Origin: AP-15 sp963812675
GTDB lineage: Bacteria > Pseudomonadota > Alphaproteobacteria > ATCC43930 > CGMCC-115725
Reading direction: 5' to 3'
DNA: 64,000 nucleotides
Assembly: GCA_963812675.1 (NCBI GenBank)
Contig: CAWEWR010000017.1
Coordinates: forward strand, 44,576-108,575
How positions within the stretch are numbered: position 1 is the stretch's first letter; each line of letters begins with the position of its first letter. The notes beneath the pieces were generated by a model that did no database searches, was not told the origin of the DNA, and saw only the letters and a program-made list of their open reading frames with translations. This document shows, piece by piece, positions 51,968-61,591 of the stretch. Position numbers and translations under genes: made by a program.

Positions 51968-53755
51968 ATGTTCTGGGTAATCGTTGCACTTTTGTATTTC
52001 GTGCTGGCGGTGGTAGCGCCGAGCATCCTCGGCCTCTTCGTCAATCGCGCCCGACCGGACTTCCGGACGCTGTCGTTCTCGCTACGCATCGTGTTCGTCG
52101 TGATCGCGCTGATCTGTCTGGCTGCGACGTCGTATGTTCATGTCGAGTCGGACGAAATCGCCGTCCTCAACAAGATTTACGGCACGACCTCGCTGCCCGG
52201 CGAGCACATCATCGCGACGAATGGGGAAAAGGGCCCGCAGGCGGAGATCCTCGCCCCTGGCTGGCACCCCTGGTTTCTCGTCAATGTCATCTATCAGGTC
52301 GAAAATAAGAAGGTCGTTTCTATCCCGTCTGGCAAATACGGGTTCCTAAACGCCAAGGATGGGGCGCCATTGCGGCCCGACCAGTTTCTCGCCGATACCT
52401 TTCCCGCCGGGCATGAGCTGGATATGCTCGACGCCGACTATTTTCTGACCCATGGCGGCCAGCGGGGACCGCAGACGACGATCCTGACGCCGGGGAATTA
52501 CCGGCTCAACACCTATCTGTGGGACCTCAGCATCTACAATGCTGTCGATGTCGCCGAAGGCTTTGTCGGCGTCGTAAAATCCAACGTCATCAACTCGGTG
52601 CATTTCGGTAATTTGAACGCGGACAAGCCGGCCTCCTGCCAGCAAAAGATGGTATCGACGAATGCGAGCGGCGAAGCCGTCGCCGCCAAAGAAGCAAAAA
52701 CCGACGAAGGCAAGCTGACCGCGATCCTCGTTCCGGTCGGATGCATCGGTATCTGGGAAAAGGCGCTGCAACCCGGCCGCTATTACGCCAATGAAGCAGC
52801 CTACAAGATCACGATGATGAGCACCCGCGTGCAGACCTGGGAATTCAAGGGCGGATACAAGAAGCGCTATATCGATCTCAGCCTCGATCAGGCGGGCAAT
52901 CTGACCCAGTCGCCGCGCTCGGAGGATCGCCCGGTGCCGCCGGGCTCGGCCGACCCGGCGATAACGCCGTTTGTCGAAGGCTGGCTCGTGCCGCTCGAAC
53001 TCAGGGTTCTCGCCCAGGTTACCCCTGACAATGCACCCTTTGTCGTCGCCTCGGTCGGCGGGTTGCCGGAGATCGAAAACAACATCATGGTCCCGACCAT
53101 CCGCTCGATCGTGCGCAACGTCGTCGGTGCTCAGGGGCGTCATGTCTTGGACCTCGCCGACAATCGCGCCGAGCTCGAGCACGCCGTCGAAGATGCCATC
53201 CGGCCCGAGGGGTTGCGGGCGGGGATCGTCATCAAGGAGGTAAAGTTCGGCGATCCGGCGTTGCCGCCCGAGCTGCTGGTGTCGCGGCTGCGCCAGCAAC
53301 TGGCCGATCAGCTTCAGGTCACCTACCAGCAGGAGCAGAAGGCGCAGACGCAACGTATCGAAACCGAAAAGGCCCGCGCGACCGCCGAGCAGCAGCACCA
53401 GCTCGTCGAAGCGGTGATCGGCGTTCAAGTCTCCGAGCAAAACAAGAACGCGGCAAAGCTTCGCGGCGAAGGCCAAAAACTCGAGCTCGAGGAAGTGGCG
53501 CAAGGCCAGCGGGCTCAGGCCGATGTGCTCGGCCAGGACCGGGTGCTGACGATCACCCTCGTGCAACAACTGCTGAAGACCATTCAGGAAAAACCCGAAG
53601 TCGTTTCGCTGATCGGGCGGCTGGTACCGCAGACGGTGGTATCCACCGGGGGCCAGGGTGCGAACCTCGACAGCGCTGCGGCGATTATTGGCGCGCTGCT
53701 CAACAGCGGGGGCGGCGCGGCGCCGGCATTGACCGGGCAATCCTCGAAAAAGTGA
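51968..53755 (+). CDS. SPFH/band 7 domain protein (flotillin-like), large
   Basis: The 595-residue protein has two N-terminal hydrophobic helices (VIVALLYFVLAVVAPSILGL and RIVFVVIALICLAATSYVHV). A SPFH domain follows (about 60-390, with VESDEIAVLNKIYGTTSLPG and NYRLNTYLWDLSIYNAVDVA). A long coiled coil rich in Gln/Glu/Lys follows from about 445 (QLADQLQVTYQQEQKAQTQR) and the protein ends in LNSGGGAAPALTG. It has the layout of a scaffold that organises membrane microdomains. It is larger than usual stomatins, with a 100-residue insert between 200 and 300. Function unknown. Confidence 0.88.
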   Translation: MFWVIVALLYFVLAVVAPSILGLFVNRARPDFRTLSFSLRIVFVVIALICLAATSYVHVESDEIAVLNKIYGTTSLPGEHIIATNGEKGPQAEILAPGWHPWFLVNVIYQVENKKVVSIPSGKYGFLNAKDGAPLRPDQFLADTFPAGHELDMLDADYFLTHGGQRGPQTTILTPGNYRLNTYLWDLSIYNAVDVAEGFVGVVKSNVINSVHFGNLNADKPASCQQKMVSTNASGEAVAAKEAKTDEGKLTAILVPVGCIGIWEKALQPGRYYANEAAYKITMMSTRVQTWEFKGGYKKRYIDLSLDQAGNLTQSPRSEDRPVPPGSADPAITPFVEGWLVPLELRVLAQVTPDNAPFVVASVGGLPEIENNIMVPTIRSIVRNVVGAQGRHVLDLADNRAELEHAVEDAIRPEGLRAGIVIKEVKFGDPALPPELLVSRLRQQLADQLQVTYQQEQKAQTQRIETEKARATAEQQHQLVEAVIGVQVSEQNKNAAKLRGEGQKLELEEVAQGQRAQADVLGQDRVLTITLVQQLLKTIQEKPEVVSLIGRLVPQTVVSTGGQGANLDSAAAIIGALLNSGGGAAPALTGQSSKK

Positions 53756-53767
53756 GTGTGGATCGCC

Positions 53768-54406
53768 ATGGCGCACCCGATAGTCTACGGCCCGGCCGGC
53801 AGCACCTATGTATGGAGCGCGCGTCTGGCTCTGGCGGAAAAGGGCGTGACGCACGAGTTGGTCGACGTGCCGTTCGGCGCTCATCGGCAAGAGCCGCACC
53901 TCTCGCGCCAGCCTTTTGCCAAGGTCCCCGCCTTCGAGCACGACGGTTTTGCGCTCTACGAGACGCAGGCGATCATGCGCTATGTCGACGAGCGGTTTGC
54001 GGGGACGCCGCTGCAGCCCGAAGACGTGCACGAATGGTCGCGGATGAACCAGATCATCGGCATTGTCGACGCCTATGCCTGGCCCAGCATTGCGGGCGCG
54101 ATCTTGTTCAACCGCATACTGGTGCCGCGTCTTCTCGGCGGCACCCCGGACGAGGCGGCGATCGCGGCGGCACTGCCCCGCGCCCGCCTGTGCCTGTCGG
54201 AAATCGACCGCCTGATGGAGGACCACCGGTTCCTCGCCGGCGCCCATGTCAGCCTCGCGGATCTGATGGTAATCCCGCTGCTCTTTTACTTCGGCAATGT
54301 GCCGGAAGGCCGCGCACCTATGGCGGAACACCCGAAACTGCAGAACTGGGTCAAGCAGATGGAGACGCGGCAGAGCTTCCAGGTGACCAAGCCCCCTCCG
54401 TTCTAA
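53768..54406 (+). CDS. Glutathione S-transferase family protein
   Basis: The 212-residue protein has the thioredoxin-fold N-domain with the Ser in YGPAGSTYVWSARLALAEKG and the cis-Pro KVPAFEHDGFALYETQAIMR, binding the gamma-glutamyl part of glutathione. The C-domain helices include FLAGAHVSLADLMVIPLLFY, the N-capping motif. It may be a detoxification or maleylacetoacetate isomerase-type GST. ATG 53768 was preferred over GTG 53756, which overlaps the upstream stop. It is cotranscribed with the SPFH gene. Confidence 0.92.
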   Translation: MAHPIVYGPAGSTYVWSARLALAEKGVTHELVDVPFGAHRQEPHLSRQPFAKVPAFEHDGFALYETQAIMRYVDERFAGTPLQPEDVHEWSRMNQIIGIVDAYAWPSIAGAILFNRILVPRLLGGTPDEAAIAAALPRARLCLSEIDRLMEDHRFLAGAHVSLADLMVIPLLFYFGNVPEGRAPMAEHPKLQNWVKQMETRQSFQVTKPPPF

Positions 54407-54414
54407 GTTAGGTC

Positions 54415-56127
54415 CTACACCCCGCGGCAGATGACGTTGAGGAGCGCCTGGCGCTTTTCGACGGTGACGGCGCGCATAGCGCGGTCGAGCGCTGCCGGCA
54501 GGGCGGCCGGGTCCTCGACCCGCTCGCCATAGCCGCCGGCGGCGGCGCAGACCTCTTCGAAGGCCGGCAAGTCGTCGAGGTCGATCAACGGCGGCTTGTT
54601 GCTGCGCGCCGCTTCGCCCTGCGGATACATGCCCAAGGTGGCGCGGCGCACCGCGCCCCACATCGAATTGTTCATGACGACGAACAGCACCGGCAATTTG
54701 TGCATCGCCGAGGCGTGATGGACGGCGACCGGGTTGCCGAACAGATGCGAGCCGTCGCCGAGGACGGCGATCACCAGGCGGTCGGGCGCGGCGAGCTTGG
54801 CGCCGAGCGCGGCGCCGCCACCCCAGCCAAGACCCGACGCGGTGCTCGAGCCGAAATAGCTCCCCGGCAAGTTCGACCCGCAATGCTCGGGCATCAAGGT
54901 GTATTCGTTGACGAGGATCGCATCCTCGGGCTTGACACGGGCGATGCAAGCGCTGGCCCAGGCCATGTGGATTGGGCGCATGCCTGCGACGCTTTCGCGC
55001 GTCTTCTGCCACTCGGCAACGAGCCCCTCCCGCCGTTCGGCGAGGCGGCGGCGCCGTTCCGACACGGCGGAGGCGGCGACGTGCCGGTCGAGGGCGGCGC
55101 CGAGCTCCGGCAATGCCGTTGCAGCCGCCCCGGTCACCGCGAGGTCGCACGGAAAACCGCGGATCGGATAGCGCGAAAACAGCGGATCGACGCCGAGATG
55201 AACGACGCGGCACTCGGACCGCGGCGCCCTGAGGCTCGGGATCCACGGGACATCGCACTCGAGGACGAGGATCGCGTCGGCATGGTCCAGGTAGGGTCCC
55301 GCGTCATACCCGAGATGGCACGGATGGTCGGCGGGCAAGCACAGGTGACGCGGGCGGTGCTGCACGACCGGGATCGCGAAGCGCCGCGCGAAATCGGCGA
55401 GAGCTTCGACCGCCGCCGGGTCGTGCCCGGCGCTGGCGGTGATGAGGAGCGGGTTTTCGGCCACCGCGAGGATGCGGGCCGCTTCCTCGATCGCGCCCTT
55501 GTCGGGGCCCGGCGGGGCGGCGGCGACGCGGCGCGCCGGGCTGTCGTAGGAGAAGCCCGGCAGCGGCGCCGCCAGGACTTCGCGCGGCAACGACAAATAG
55601 ACCGGCCCGCCGGGCGGGGTAGTCGCGATGGAAAGCGCGCGGTCGATCACCGTTTCGAGCTGCTGGCCGTTGCGCAATTCGTAGTCCCATTTGACGATCT
55701 CGCGCAGCATGCCGGCCTGATCGAACATTTCCTGCGCCCAGTGGATGTAAACGTCGCGGGCTCCGGGAAGGCTGCTCTCGGTCAGCGGCGAGCGGCCGGC
55801 GGTGAATAAAATCGGTATGTTGTCACGCGCCGCATTGAAGGCGCCGCAGACGCCGTTGGCCGTGCCGACGCTGACATGCACCATGACCGCAGGCACGCGC
55901 CGCGTCACCATCGCATAGCCGTGCGCCATCGAGAAGGCGAGGTTCTCGTGCGTCGCGAGCACTGGCTGCGGCACGGGCAGGCCGGTCCGCGCGGCTTTCG
56001 CGAACGCCTCGACGAGCGGCGCGAAATCGGTCCCCGCATTGGCGAACAGACATTCGACCCCACGCTCGGCGAGCAGCGCGAGATAGGCTTCCGCCACGGT
56101 ATCCACCGCGAGTTCCTTGCGAGCCAT
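54415..56127 (-). CDS. Thiamine diphosphate-dependent enzyme (acetolactate synthase/decarboxylase-like)
   Basis: This 570-residue ThDP enzyme has the activating Glu (E61) in ATHENLAFSMAHGYAMV and the ThDP-Mg motif starting GDGSHLFGNPV (457-467) and ending in VVMNNSMW (NN 486-487). Helical domain parts such as LGDGSHLF and PLLITASAGHDPAAVEALAD agree with the family of acetolactate synthase-like proteins of unknown substrate. Residues at the cofactor-binding Tyr/FAD sites of AHAS are not all present. It is convergent with the GST gene. ATG at 56125-56127. Confidence 0.9.
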   Translation of the reverse strand: MARKELAVDTVAEAYLALLAERGVECLFANAGTDFAPLVEAFAKAARTGLPVPQPVLATHENLAFSMAHGYAMVTRRVPAVMVHVSVGTANGVCGAFNAARDNIPILFTAGRSPLTESSLPGARDVYIHWAQEMFDQAGMLREIVKWDYELRNGQQLETVIDRALSIATTPPGGPVYLSLPREVLAAPLPGFSYDSPARRVAAAPPGPDKGAIEEAARILAVAENPLLITASAGHDPAAVEALADFARRFAIPVVQHRPRHLCLPADHPCHLGYDAGPYLDHADAILVLECDVPWIPSLRAPRSECRVVHLGVDPLFSRYPIRGFPCDLAVTGAAATALPELGAALDRHVAASAVSERRRRLAERREGLVAEWQKTRESVAGMRPIHMAWASACIARVKPEDAILVNEYTLMPEHCGSNLPGSYFGSSTASGLGWGGGAALGAKLAAPDRLVIAVLGDGSHLFGNPVAVHHASAMHKLPVLFVVMNNSMWGAVRRATLGMYPQGEAARSNKPPLIDLDDLPAFEEVCAAAGGYGERVEDPAALPAALDRAMRAVTVEKRQALLNVICRGV

Positions 56128-56208
56128 CGGATCACCTCTTCAAATCGGCATTCACTGCCGCAATTCTGCGCTTTGGGCGGAGTAGGGGCAAATGTGAGGC
56201 GCGAAGCA

Positions 56209-56820
56209 ATGCGAACCCCGAGAACGGTGCGCGGGTTGGAGGAGTTCAGTCGCACAAGGCTGTCGCGCTCGTTTTTCATGCGCGACTTTCTTTACAGCGA
56301 CATCTCGAACCTGCACGGCATACCTAACCTCCCCGCTGATCCGGTCTTGGCGATTGCGGCGGGCCGGCGCCTCTGCGCGGAGCTCCTCGAACCGTTGCAG
56401 GAGACATTCGGACGGCTGGCGATCCGTTCGGCTTACCGGTCCGCCGCGGTAAACGCGTTCGGCAACGCGCACCATCATAATTGCGCATCGAACGAACGCA
56501 ATCATGGGCGTCACATCTGGGACCGCCGCGATGCACATGGGAGCATGGGCGCTATGGCTTGCATCGTCGTCCCGTGGTTCGCCGATCGCCTGCTGGAGGG
56601 CACCCCGTGGCAAGCGATGGCGTGGTGGATCCACGACCGTCTCCCTTACAGCCAATTACAATTCTTCCCGAAACTCGGCGCCTTCAATATCGGCTGGCAG
56701 GAATACCCGAAACGCGAAATCTATAGCTTCATCCAGCCCCGCGGTTATCTGACCCGACCGGGCATGGCGAACCATGGCGGCGACCACGGCGATCAATATC
56801 AGGGGTTTCCGGCCCGATAA
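56209..56820 (+). CDS. Conserved protein of unknown function, possibly peptidase M15-like
   Basis: The 203-residue protein has LCAELLEPLQETFGRLAIRS followed by AYRSAAVNAFGNAHHHNCAS. This order of conserved blocks recalls the M15 zinc peptidase fold (RSAYRS, then His-rich motifs), but the expected HxxxxxxD and C-terminal HxH motifs are not obvious. A second block (DRRDAHGSMGAMACIVVPWF, then LPYSQLQFFPKLGAFNIGWQ) is well conserved in style. No signal peptide is seen. I assign no function. The ATG at 56209 was chosen; the open frame continues upstream inside the ThDP gene. Confidence 0.62.
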   Translation: MRTPRTVRGLEEFSRTRLSRSFFMRDFLYSDISNLHGIPNLPADPVLAIAAGRRLCAELLEPLQETFGRLAIRSAYRSAAVNAFGNAHHHNCASNERNHGRHIWDRRDAHGSMGAMACIVVPWFADRLLEGTPWQAMAWWIHDRLPYSQLQFFPKLGAFNIGWQEYPKREIYSFIQPRGYLTRPGMANHGGDHGDQYQGFPAR

Positions 56821-56922
56821 CATCGACGACCCCACCTGATTTCTTCGGGCGTCACCTCCTCGACGCGATCAGCAGCATCGTTCTGGAGTCGGTGCCGCGG
56901 CGCGGGATCTGCAGGATCGCCT

Positions 56923-58353
56923 CTAACTTGAAGGCGCAACGCAGAAGGCTGCGTCTTGCTGATCGGCCTCCACACCGGGCACGACGATTTCGCGATCGCG
57001 CCCCAGCTGAGCGGCACCTTGCACGCGAAACTGTGACCTCTCCGCAGGGGGAATCGGCGTCTCTGTCGGCGCTTGGCGCTGCGGGACCCAAGAATAGGGC
57101 GCCCGATAGGCCCGGTAGACCATATTGAGTCCGCGCTTGCCCCAATACGGGCTGATATATTCCCACACCAGCTCGTGGGCTCGGGTCACCTCAAAAATAC
57201 GGCCATCCGATCCTTCGGTGATCAGCGTATTGCCATTGAGCAGACGCTGGGCGCTGCTGACGAAAGGGCTGTAGAAGCGTGAAGCGTCGAGCGGTATGAC
57301 GAAACCCGCTTCGACCGGCGTATACTCCCAGACGATCTGCAGTGAAATGGGGTCTATTTCCAAAACACGCGAATAATCCCGCCTAGCGTTTTGACGGCCG
57401 GTCGGCGACGCGGGATTAGGCTTGCCGTAACCCGCCCAGCCGCCATTGTCGAACACCAGTAAATTGCCTTCGCCCGGCAGACCGCGCGGAATGATATGCG
57501 CATGGTGCTGACCGATGATCCAACCCAGTTTGCGCTCGGCCTCACTGCCATCGTAGTTGGGGCCGAGCCGCCAGGTGATATTGCCGGTCTTTCTGTCGGT
57601 AATGGCGATAATATTCGCTTCCCTTAAATCCCAGATAATATTGTCGGGGTGAAAGCGTTGATCTCCCGCATCGGAATGCCGGTTGGGCCCGATATAGGAC
57701 GCGGAATTGATGTGCAGCCAATCACCGACGGCGCCACCCGCCAGTTTTCGCAGATTGGGGTCGCGGAACAGAGCCGTCTTTGCTGCATCGTCGAAACCCA
57801 GCTCATCGAAATGTTCATGGGCCCTCCATGACCAGAGGATTTCGCCCTCCCAGCTCACCTCGATCAGCTTGTCATCGAGCAGCATCTGATCTGAGATTTT
57901 TGGATTTCGCACATCTTCGTGCGCCAACAGCAGCGTTTTGCCGCGATCGTTCGTCGGCGTCTGGCCGGGCACGTAATATCCGACGGGATTGCCTTCGCGC
58001 TGAAAGTCGTGATGCTGGCGCCCATACCAGCGCGGCTCTTGTCCAGGATCGGCGATATGTTCCAGTCGGCTGAACCGCCAAACGATATTGCCCTCCCAAT
58101 CGACTTGGACCAAATCCGTTTGATCCTGGTAGCTATGATTGGGGTCGCGGAGCCCCGTGCTGCCGAAGACTTGCCCGTCCGGCAGCAACTTGTTGGGAAA
58201 GCCTTGCAGGCCTTTCCACAATTGCACCTCCTTTCCATTCATATCGATCAGCAGGGCGCCGAGATCCGCCGCCGGAAAAATGGTGTACCCGTTCCACGCC
58301 TTGGCGGGATCGTACAAAGTGACGCCGGTCGGATAGATCGTTGGATGGCCCAT
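56923..58353 (-). CDS. Arylsulfotransferase (ASST)-type propeller protein
   Basis: The 476-residue protein begins with IYPTGVTLYDPAKAWNGYTI, a typical ASST opening, and has DPNHSYQDQTDLVQVDWEGN. GRQHHDFQREGNPVGY and GQHHAHIIPRGLPGEGNLLV carry the catalytic-site His of the PF05935 family. WEYTPVEAGFVIPLDASRFY and NTLITEGSDGRIFEVTRAHE are propeller blades. In known enzymes a His is sulfated by an aryl sulfate donor. No signal peptide is present, unlike Escherichia coli AssT. Activity in the cytoplasm is uncertain. ATG at 58351-58353. Confidence 0.83.
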   Translation of the reverse strand: MGHPTIYPTGVTLYDPAKAWNGYTIFPAADLGALLIDMNGKEVQLWKGLQGFPNKLLPDGQVFGSTGLRDPNHSYQDQTDLVQVDWEGNIVWRFSRLEHIADPGQEPRWYGRQHHDFQREGNPVGYYVPGQTPTNDRGKTLLLAHEDVRNPKISDQMLLDDKLIEVSWEGEILWSWRAHEHFDELGFDDAAKTALFRDPNLRKLAGGAVGDWLHINSASYIGPNRHSDAGDQRFHPDNIIWDLREANIIAITDRKTGNITWRLGPNYDGSEAERKLGWIIGQHHAHIIPRGLPGEGNLLVFDNGGWAGYGKPNPASPTGRQNARRDYSRVLEIDPISLQIVWEYTPVEAGFVIPLDASRFYSPFVSSAQRLLNGNTLITEGSDGRIFEVTRAHELVWEYISPYWGKRGLNMVYRAYRAPYSWVPQRQAPTETPIPPAERSQFRVQGAAQLGRDREIVVPGVEADQQDAAFCVAPSS

Positions 58354-58526
58354 CTTCTCTCCTACTCCTCAAACGGCCAGATGCAGGATCTGACCCTAAA
58401 TTTCTTCGCCGGCGACGACAGCGCGAGCCATCGTCAAGCAAGTCGGCGGCCGGAAAAGTCCGGCCACCGGCAGCTTAGGTCGTGCATTTGTCAAGGGGGA
58501 AGTCCGGCCCTTTCTGGCCGCCGTGG

Positions 58527-58958
58527 CTAATATCCCTCGACCGTCCTGGCAACGAAGGTAGGGATATTCGTCTGATTGCCTTCGTCAAAAGTCCGAACGA
58601 GGCCGGCGACAAGAACTACCCGGAGGTCGTTGCGATCGCCCGCGGGAAACGCCTCAAATTTGCAGTACGCGTCGATAGGGTTCGTCAGGGTGCCGAAATC
58701 GTTTGAGGCTTCCACCCCGGGCGCGGTCGGTATGGGGTCCGAGACAGACAGGGGGTGTCCATCTAGATCAATAATCGAGATGGTTATGTTCATTGTCTTA
58801 TGGCTGACGTTTAGCGCATTACAGTTGAAGCCGCCTGCTCGTATTGCGGGCGTGTAGAGGGTAACGCCTCGTTTGTCATCATCTGCTTGGGCCGAGGCGA
58901 TCGCCCCACTGACAAGCACCATTCCCATTCCACCGAGCAGCGTCCAAAGGCGTTTCAT
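58527..58958 (-). CDS. Secreted hypothetical protein
   Basis: The 143-residue protein has a signal peptide (LWTLLGGMGMVLVSGAIASA) and a beta-rich mature part with two Cys (FNCNALNVSHKT and AYCKFEAFP) that may form a disulfide. Several small alphaproteobacterial proteins share this overall layout, but I cannot name a family. It precedes the ASST-type gene on the same strand by about 170 bases, with hairpin-forming GGCCGGAAAAGTCCGGCC in between. Confidence 0.65.
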   Translation of the reverse strand: MKRLWTLLGGMGMVLVSGAIASAQADDDKRGVTLYTPAIRAGGFNCNALNVSHKTMNITISIIDLDGHPLSVSDPIPTAPGVEASNDFGTLTNPIDAYCKFEAFPAGDRNDLRVVLVAGLVRTFDEGNQTNIPTFVARTVEGY

Positions 58959-59139
58959 CGTTCATCTCCTCGCAGCGCCCCGTACCGCTGACGGACCGCC
59001 GGGGCTTGCTATCGGTTGCGGGTATCGCAACTAATGCGAAGAGAGGATGCCGCCACCCAACGTCAAAATCTTTGAGAAGAGCTTGATATTTTCTTGAGAT
59101 CGCCGTGATTCTTAGGCGGCGGTAGAGAGCGGCGCCGAG

Positions 59140-61194
59140 CTAGCCCTCCCATCCGGCCTTGCGCAGGCCCTCGACCATATGGGCATGGTCTTCCGGCCGA
59201 TGCCATGGCACGCGCCGACGGACAAACATATCGAAAGCGGCTGGTGCGATCGCAATGGCCTTTGCCAGCACTTCCTTTGCTTCCTCTATGCGACCGGTCT
59301 GGCCGAGCGCCGCAGCGAGCCAGCGATACTGGTTCGAGTGACCGGGGTAAGAGCGAATGCCACGCTTAGCCGCCTCAACCGCAGCATCATATTCTCGGGA
59401 CAAGTAATAGTTAATCGTAAGGTCGAGCAATTGCAGGTGATTGTTCGGATTGCGCGGGTCGAGCCTAATGCCTTTCTCCAGGGCTATGCGCCCTTCCCTC
59501 GGGTGGCCCGACCGCGTCAACACTGAGCCGAGAGCTTCATGTGCGTCAGCCAGGTTCGGACTCATCGCCAGAGCACTTTCGATTTCGGCGAGAGCGCCCG
59601 CATAGTCTCCGCGCCTCATCAATAGTTTACCAAAACATGTACGCGCCTCCGCATCATTGCCATCGAGCGCAACCGCTCGTCTCACCAATGCCTCCGCGAG
59701 CTCCTCGGCCTCGGCGAGACTTCGCGTTCCGAATACGCCGGCCGCTCGCCAGAGAGCGTAGGCGAGCCCCGTGTGGCTTCCGGCGAAGGAAGGGTCGAGA
59801 TCGATGGCTTGCTGGAAGAATTTCTGCGCGAGAGCATTGCCGTCTGCGGTGCCTTTACTGAAGTGCCATTGGCCGCGCTGATAAGCGGCCCACGCGTCGA
59901 GACTCTCCGGCGGCCGACGCATGGCACGCCGTTGCTCGGCATCGGCGATGGCGGGTGCAATGGCGATCGTCACCGCTTCAGTGATCTCATCCTGTAGCGC
60001 GAAGATGTCGGTGAGATCGCGGTCGTAGTGTTCGGCCCAGATGTGGTTGCTGGTCTCGGCCTCGACCAGCTGTGCAGTGACGCGTATACGATTGGCCGCC
60101 CTTCGCACGCTACCTTCGAGCACATAGCGCACGCCCAACTCGCGCCCGACCTGCTTCACGTCGACCGCTCGGCCCTTGTAGGTGAAGCAGGAGTTGCGCG
60201 CGATGACGAACAGCGAGGGATAGTGCGATAGCGCGGTGATGATGTCTTCGGCAATCCCGTCGGCGACAAAGTCCTGCTCCGGATCGCCGCTCATGATCAT
60301 GAACGGCAGCACCGCGATTGACGGCTTGTCGGGCAGCGGCGGGGGAGTGGCTGCCGTCGCGGTGGCGGTCTCACCGCGAACGCGATAGGCGCGGATCGGA
60401 TGCTCGATGTTCTTGACCCTCTGCTCGCCGAGATCGGAGAAGGCGAGGGGCAGCTTGGTTCCGATCTGGTCGCGCACCATGGCCGAGATGCAGATCCCGC
60501 CGGGCTCGGCGAGGGCTTCAAGGCGTGCGGCGATGTTGACGCCGTCGCCAAACAAATTCTCGCCCTGCACGAGGACGTCGCCGATATGCACGCCGATGCG
60601 GAAGCGCATCTGCTCACCCGCGGGTCGGGCTGCGCTCTCTTTGCCGATCGAATCCTGAACCGCGACGGCGCATTGGACGGCATCGACCGCACTGGCAAAA
60701 TCGGCAACGACGCTGTCGCCGGCGCTGCCAAAAATCCGTCCGCGATAGGCCGCGATGCGCTCGTCGAGAATGGCGCGGCAGGCGGTCAGCCGGCGTAGGG
60801 TGCCCACCTCGTCCTGTTCCATCAGCCGGCTATAACCTGCGACATCGGCGGCGAAGATCGCCGCGAGCTTGCGGACCGTTTCTTCTTTCTCGCGCACGGC
60901 GCCGACAAAGCGGAACCCCTTGCCGTGCGTCGTGCGAATGAGGCGTTGTTCTTCCCCCCGGTCGCCGATCGCGGTGCGCGCCGCGTTGATCCGCGTAAAC
61001 AGTGTCGATTCGGAAACGATGCGCCCGTTCCACACGGCAGCGAGCAAATCGTCTTTGCTGACGACGCGCTCGCGATTGCGGATCAGGTACTCGAGGACGT
61101 CGAAGACTTGACGCTGAAGGGAGACTGGCGCGCTCCCGCGCCGCAGCTCGCGCCGCGCCGTATCGAGCGAAAAATCTTCAAAGGAGTAGAGCAA
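59140..61194 (-). CDS. Winged-helix / class III adenylate cyclase / TPR fusion protein
   Basis: The 684-residue protein starts with an OmpR/CadC-type winged helix (1-97, SLQRQVFDVLEYLIRNRERV and RTTHGKGFRFVG). A class III cyclase domain follows (about 108-275). D117 and D160 (GSAGDSVVADF) are the metal Asp, and N220 and R224 (VNIAARLEAL) are the transition-state pair, so the domain should be active. Next comes the TolB-like/FlgO-like region SIAVLPFMIMSGDPEQDF and then TPR repeats to the end. The mixture suggests a cytoplasmic regulator that may bind DNA and produce cAMP. No transmembrane helix is seen. The upstream 400 bases lack a gene. Confidence 0.92.
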   Translation of the reverse strand: MLYSFEDFSLDTARRELRRGSAPVSLQRQVFDVLEYLIRNRERVVSKDDLLAAVWNGRIVSESTLFTRINAARTAIGDRGEEQRLIRTTHGKGFRFVGAVREKEETVRKLAAIFAADVAGYSRLMEQDEVGTLRRLTACRAILDERIAAYRGRIFGSAGDSVVADFASAVDAVQCAVAVQDSIGKESAARPAGEQMRFRIGVHIGDVLVQGENLFGDGVNIAARLEALAEPGGICISAMVRDQIGTKLPLAFSDLGEQRVKNIEHPIRAYRVRGETATATAATPPPLPDKPSIAVLPFMIMSGDPEQDFVADGIAEDIITALSHYPSLFVIARNSCFTYKGRAVDVKQVGRELGVRYVLEGSVRRAANRIRVTAQLVEAETSNHIWAEHYDRDLTDIFALQDEITEAVTIAIAPAIADAEQRRAMRRPPESLDAWAAYQRGQWHFSKGTADGNALAQKFFQQAIDLDPSFAGSHTGLAYALWRAAGVFGTRSLAEAEELAEALVRRAVALDGNDAEARTCFGKLLMRRGDYAGALAEIESALAMSPNLADAHEALGSVLTRSGHPREGRIALEKGIRLDPRNPNNHLQLLDLTINYYLSREYDAAVEAAKRGIRSYPGHSNQYRWLAAALGQTGRIEEAKEVLAKAIAIAPAAFDMFVRRRVPWHRPEDHAHMVEGLRKAGWEG

Positions 61195-61591
61195 TGTACT
61201 GCTCCGCCCATCGGCGAGGAGAGCACTCCTACTCGCACATTAACCAGCCTGACATTCAGGCCCATGTCGGTCAAGGTAGTTACTTGCAAATCGCGCGGCG
61301 ACCGCTCGGTTCGGTGCAGCCGCGAAACGGTTCCTCTGGCCGACCAAGTCTCCCAACGGAGCCTTAGCGACGGCCCTCTGACCTCTCGTTCCGCGCCTGA
61401 TCGATCGGCAAATCTCATTTGTTCTTTGACAAATTGCTAATTATATGTTATTTCGGCAATATTGGCAATCGATTAGCGCAAGGATAGTGGGGTTGTCGCC
61501 GCAAACACGCGCATCCGCTGGGATTGGCTTTTCAGATTTTACGACGGCTTTCCCTGACGCGGGTGTCGCATTGTCATTTTAGGAGTTGGCG
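61195..61591. other. Intergenic region, 397 bases, promoter region of the cyclase gene
   Basis: No gene is seen. Bases 61400-61480 are AT-rich and could hold the cyclase promoter on the minus strand. Bases 61540-61591 match the DUF5681 leader upstream region of 27224-27280, ending in the ribosome binding site AGGAGTTGGCG. Otherwise nothing was recognised. Confidence 0.45.

Noticed and set aside
52346..55258. A 970-codon open frame on the minus strand opposite the SPFH, GST and part of the ThDP genes
   Set aside because: It is antisense to three well supported genes, Arg-rich and without family motifs, as expected from GC-rich coding DNA.
61083..61418. A minus-strand frame upstream of the cyclase gene
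   Set aside because: Arg/Ser-rich, overlapping the cyclase start in another frame, and without known motifs.
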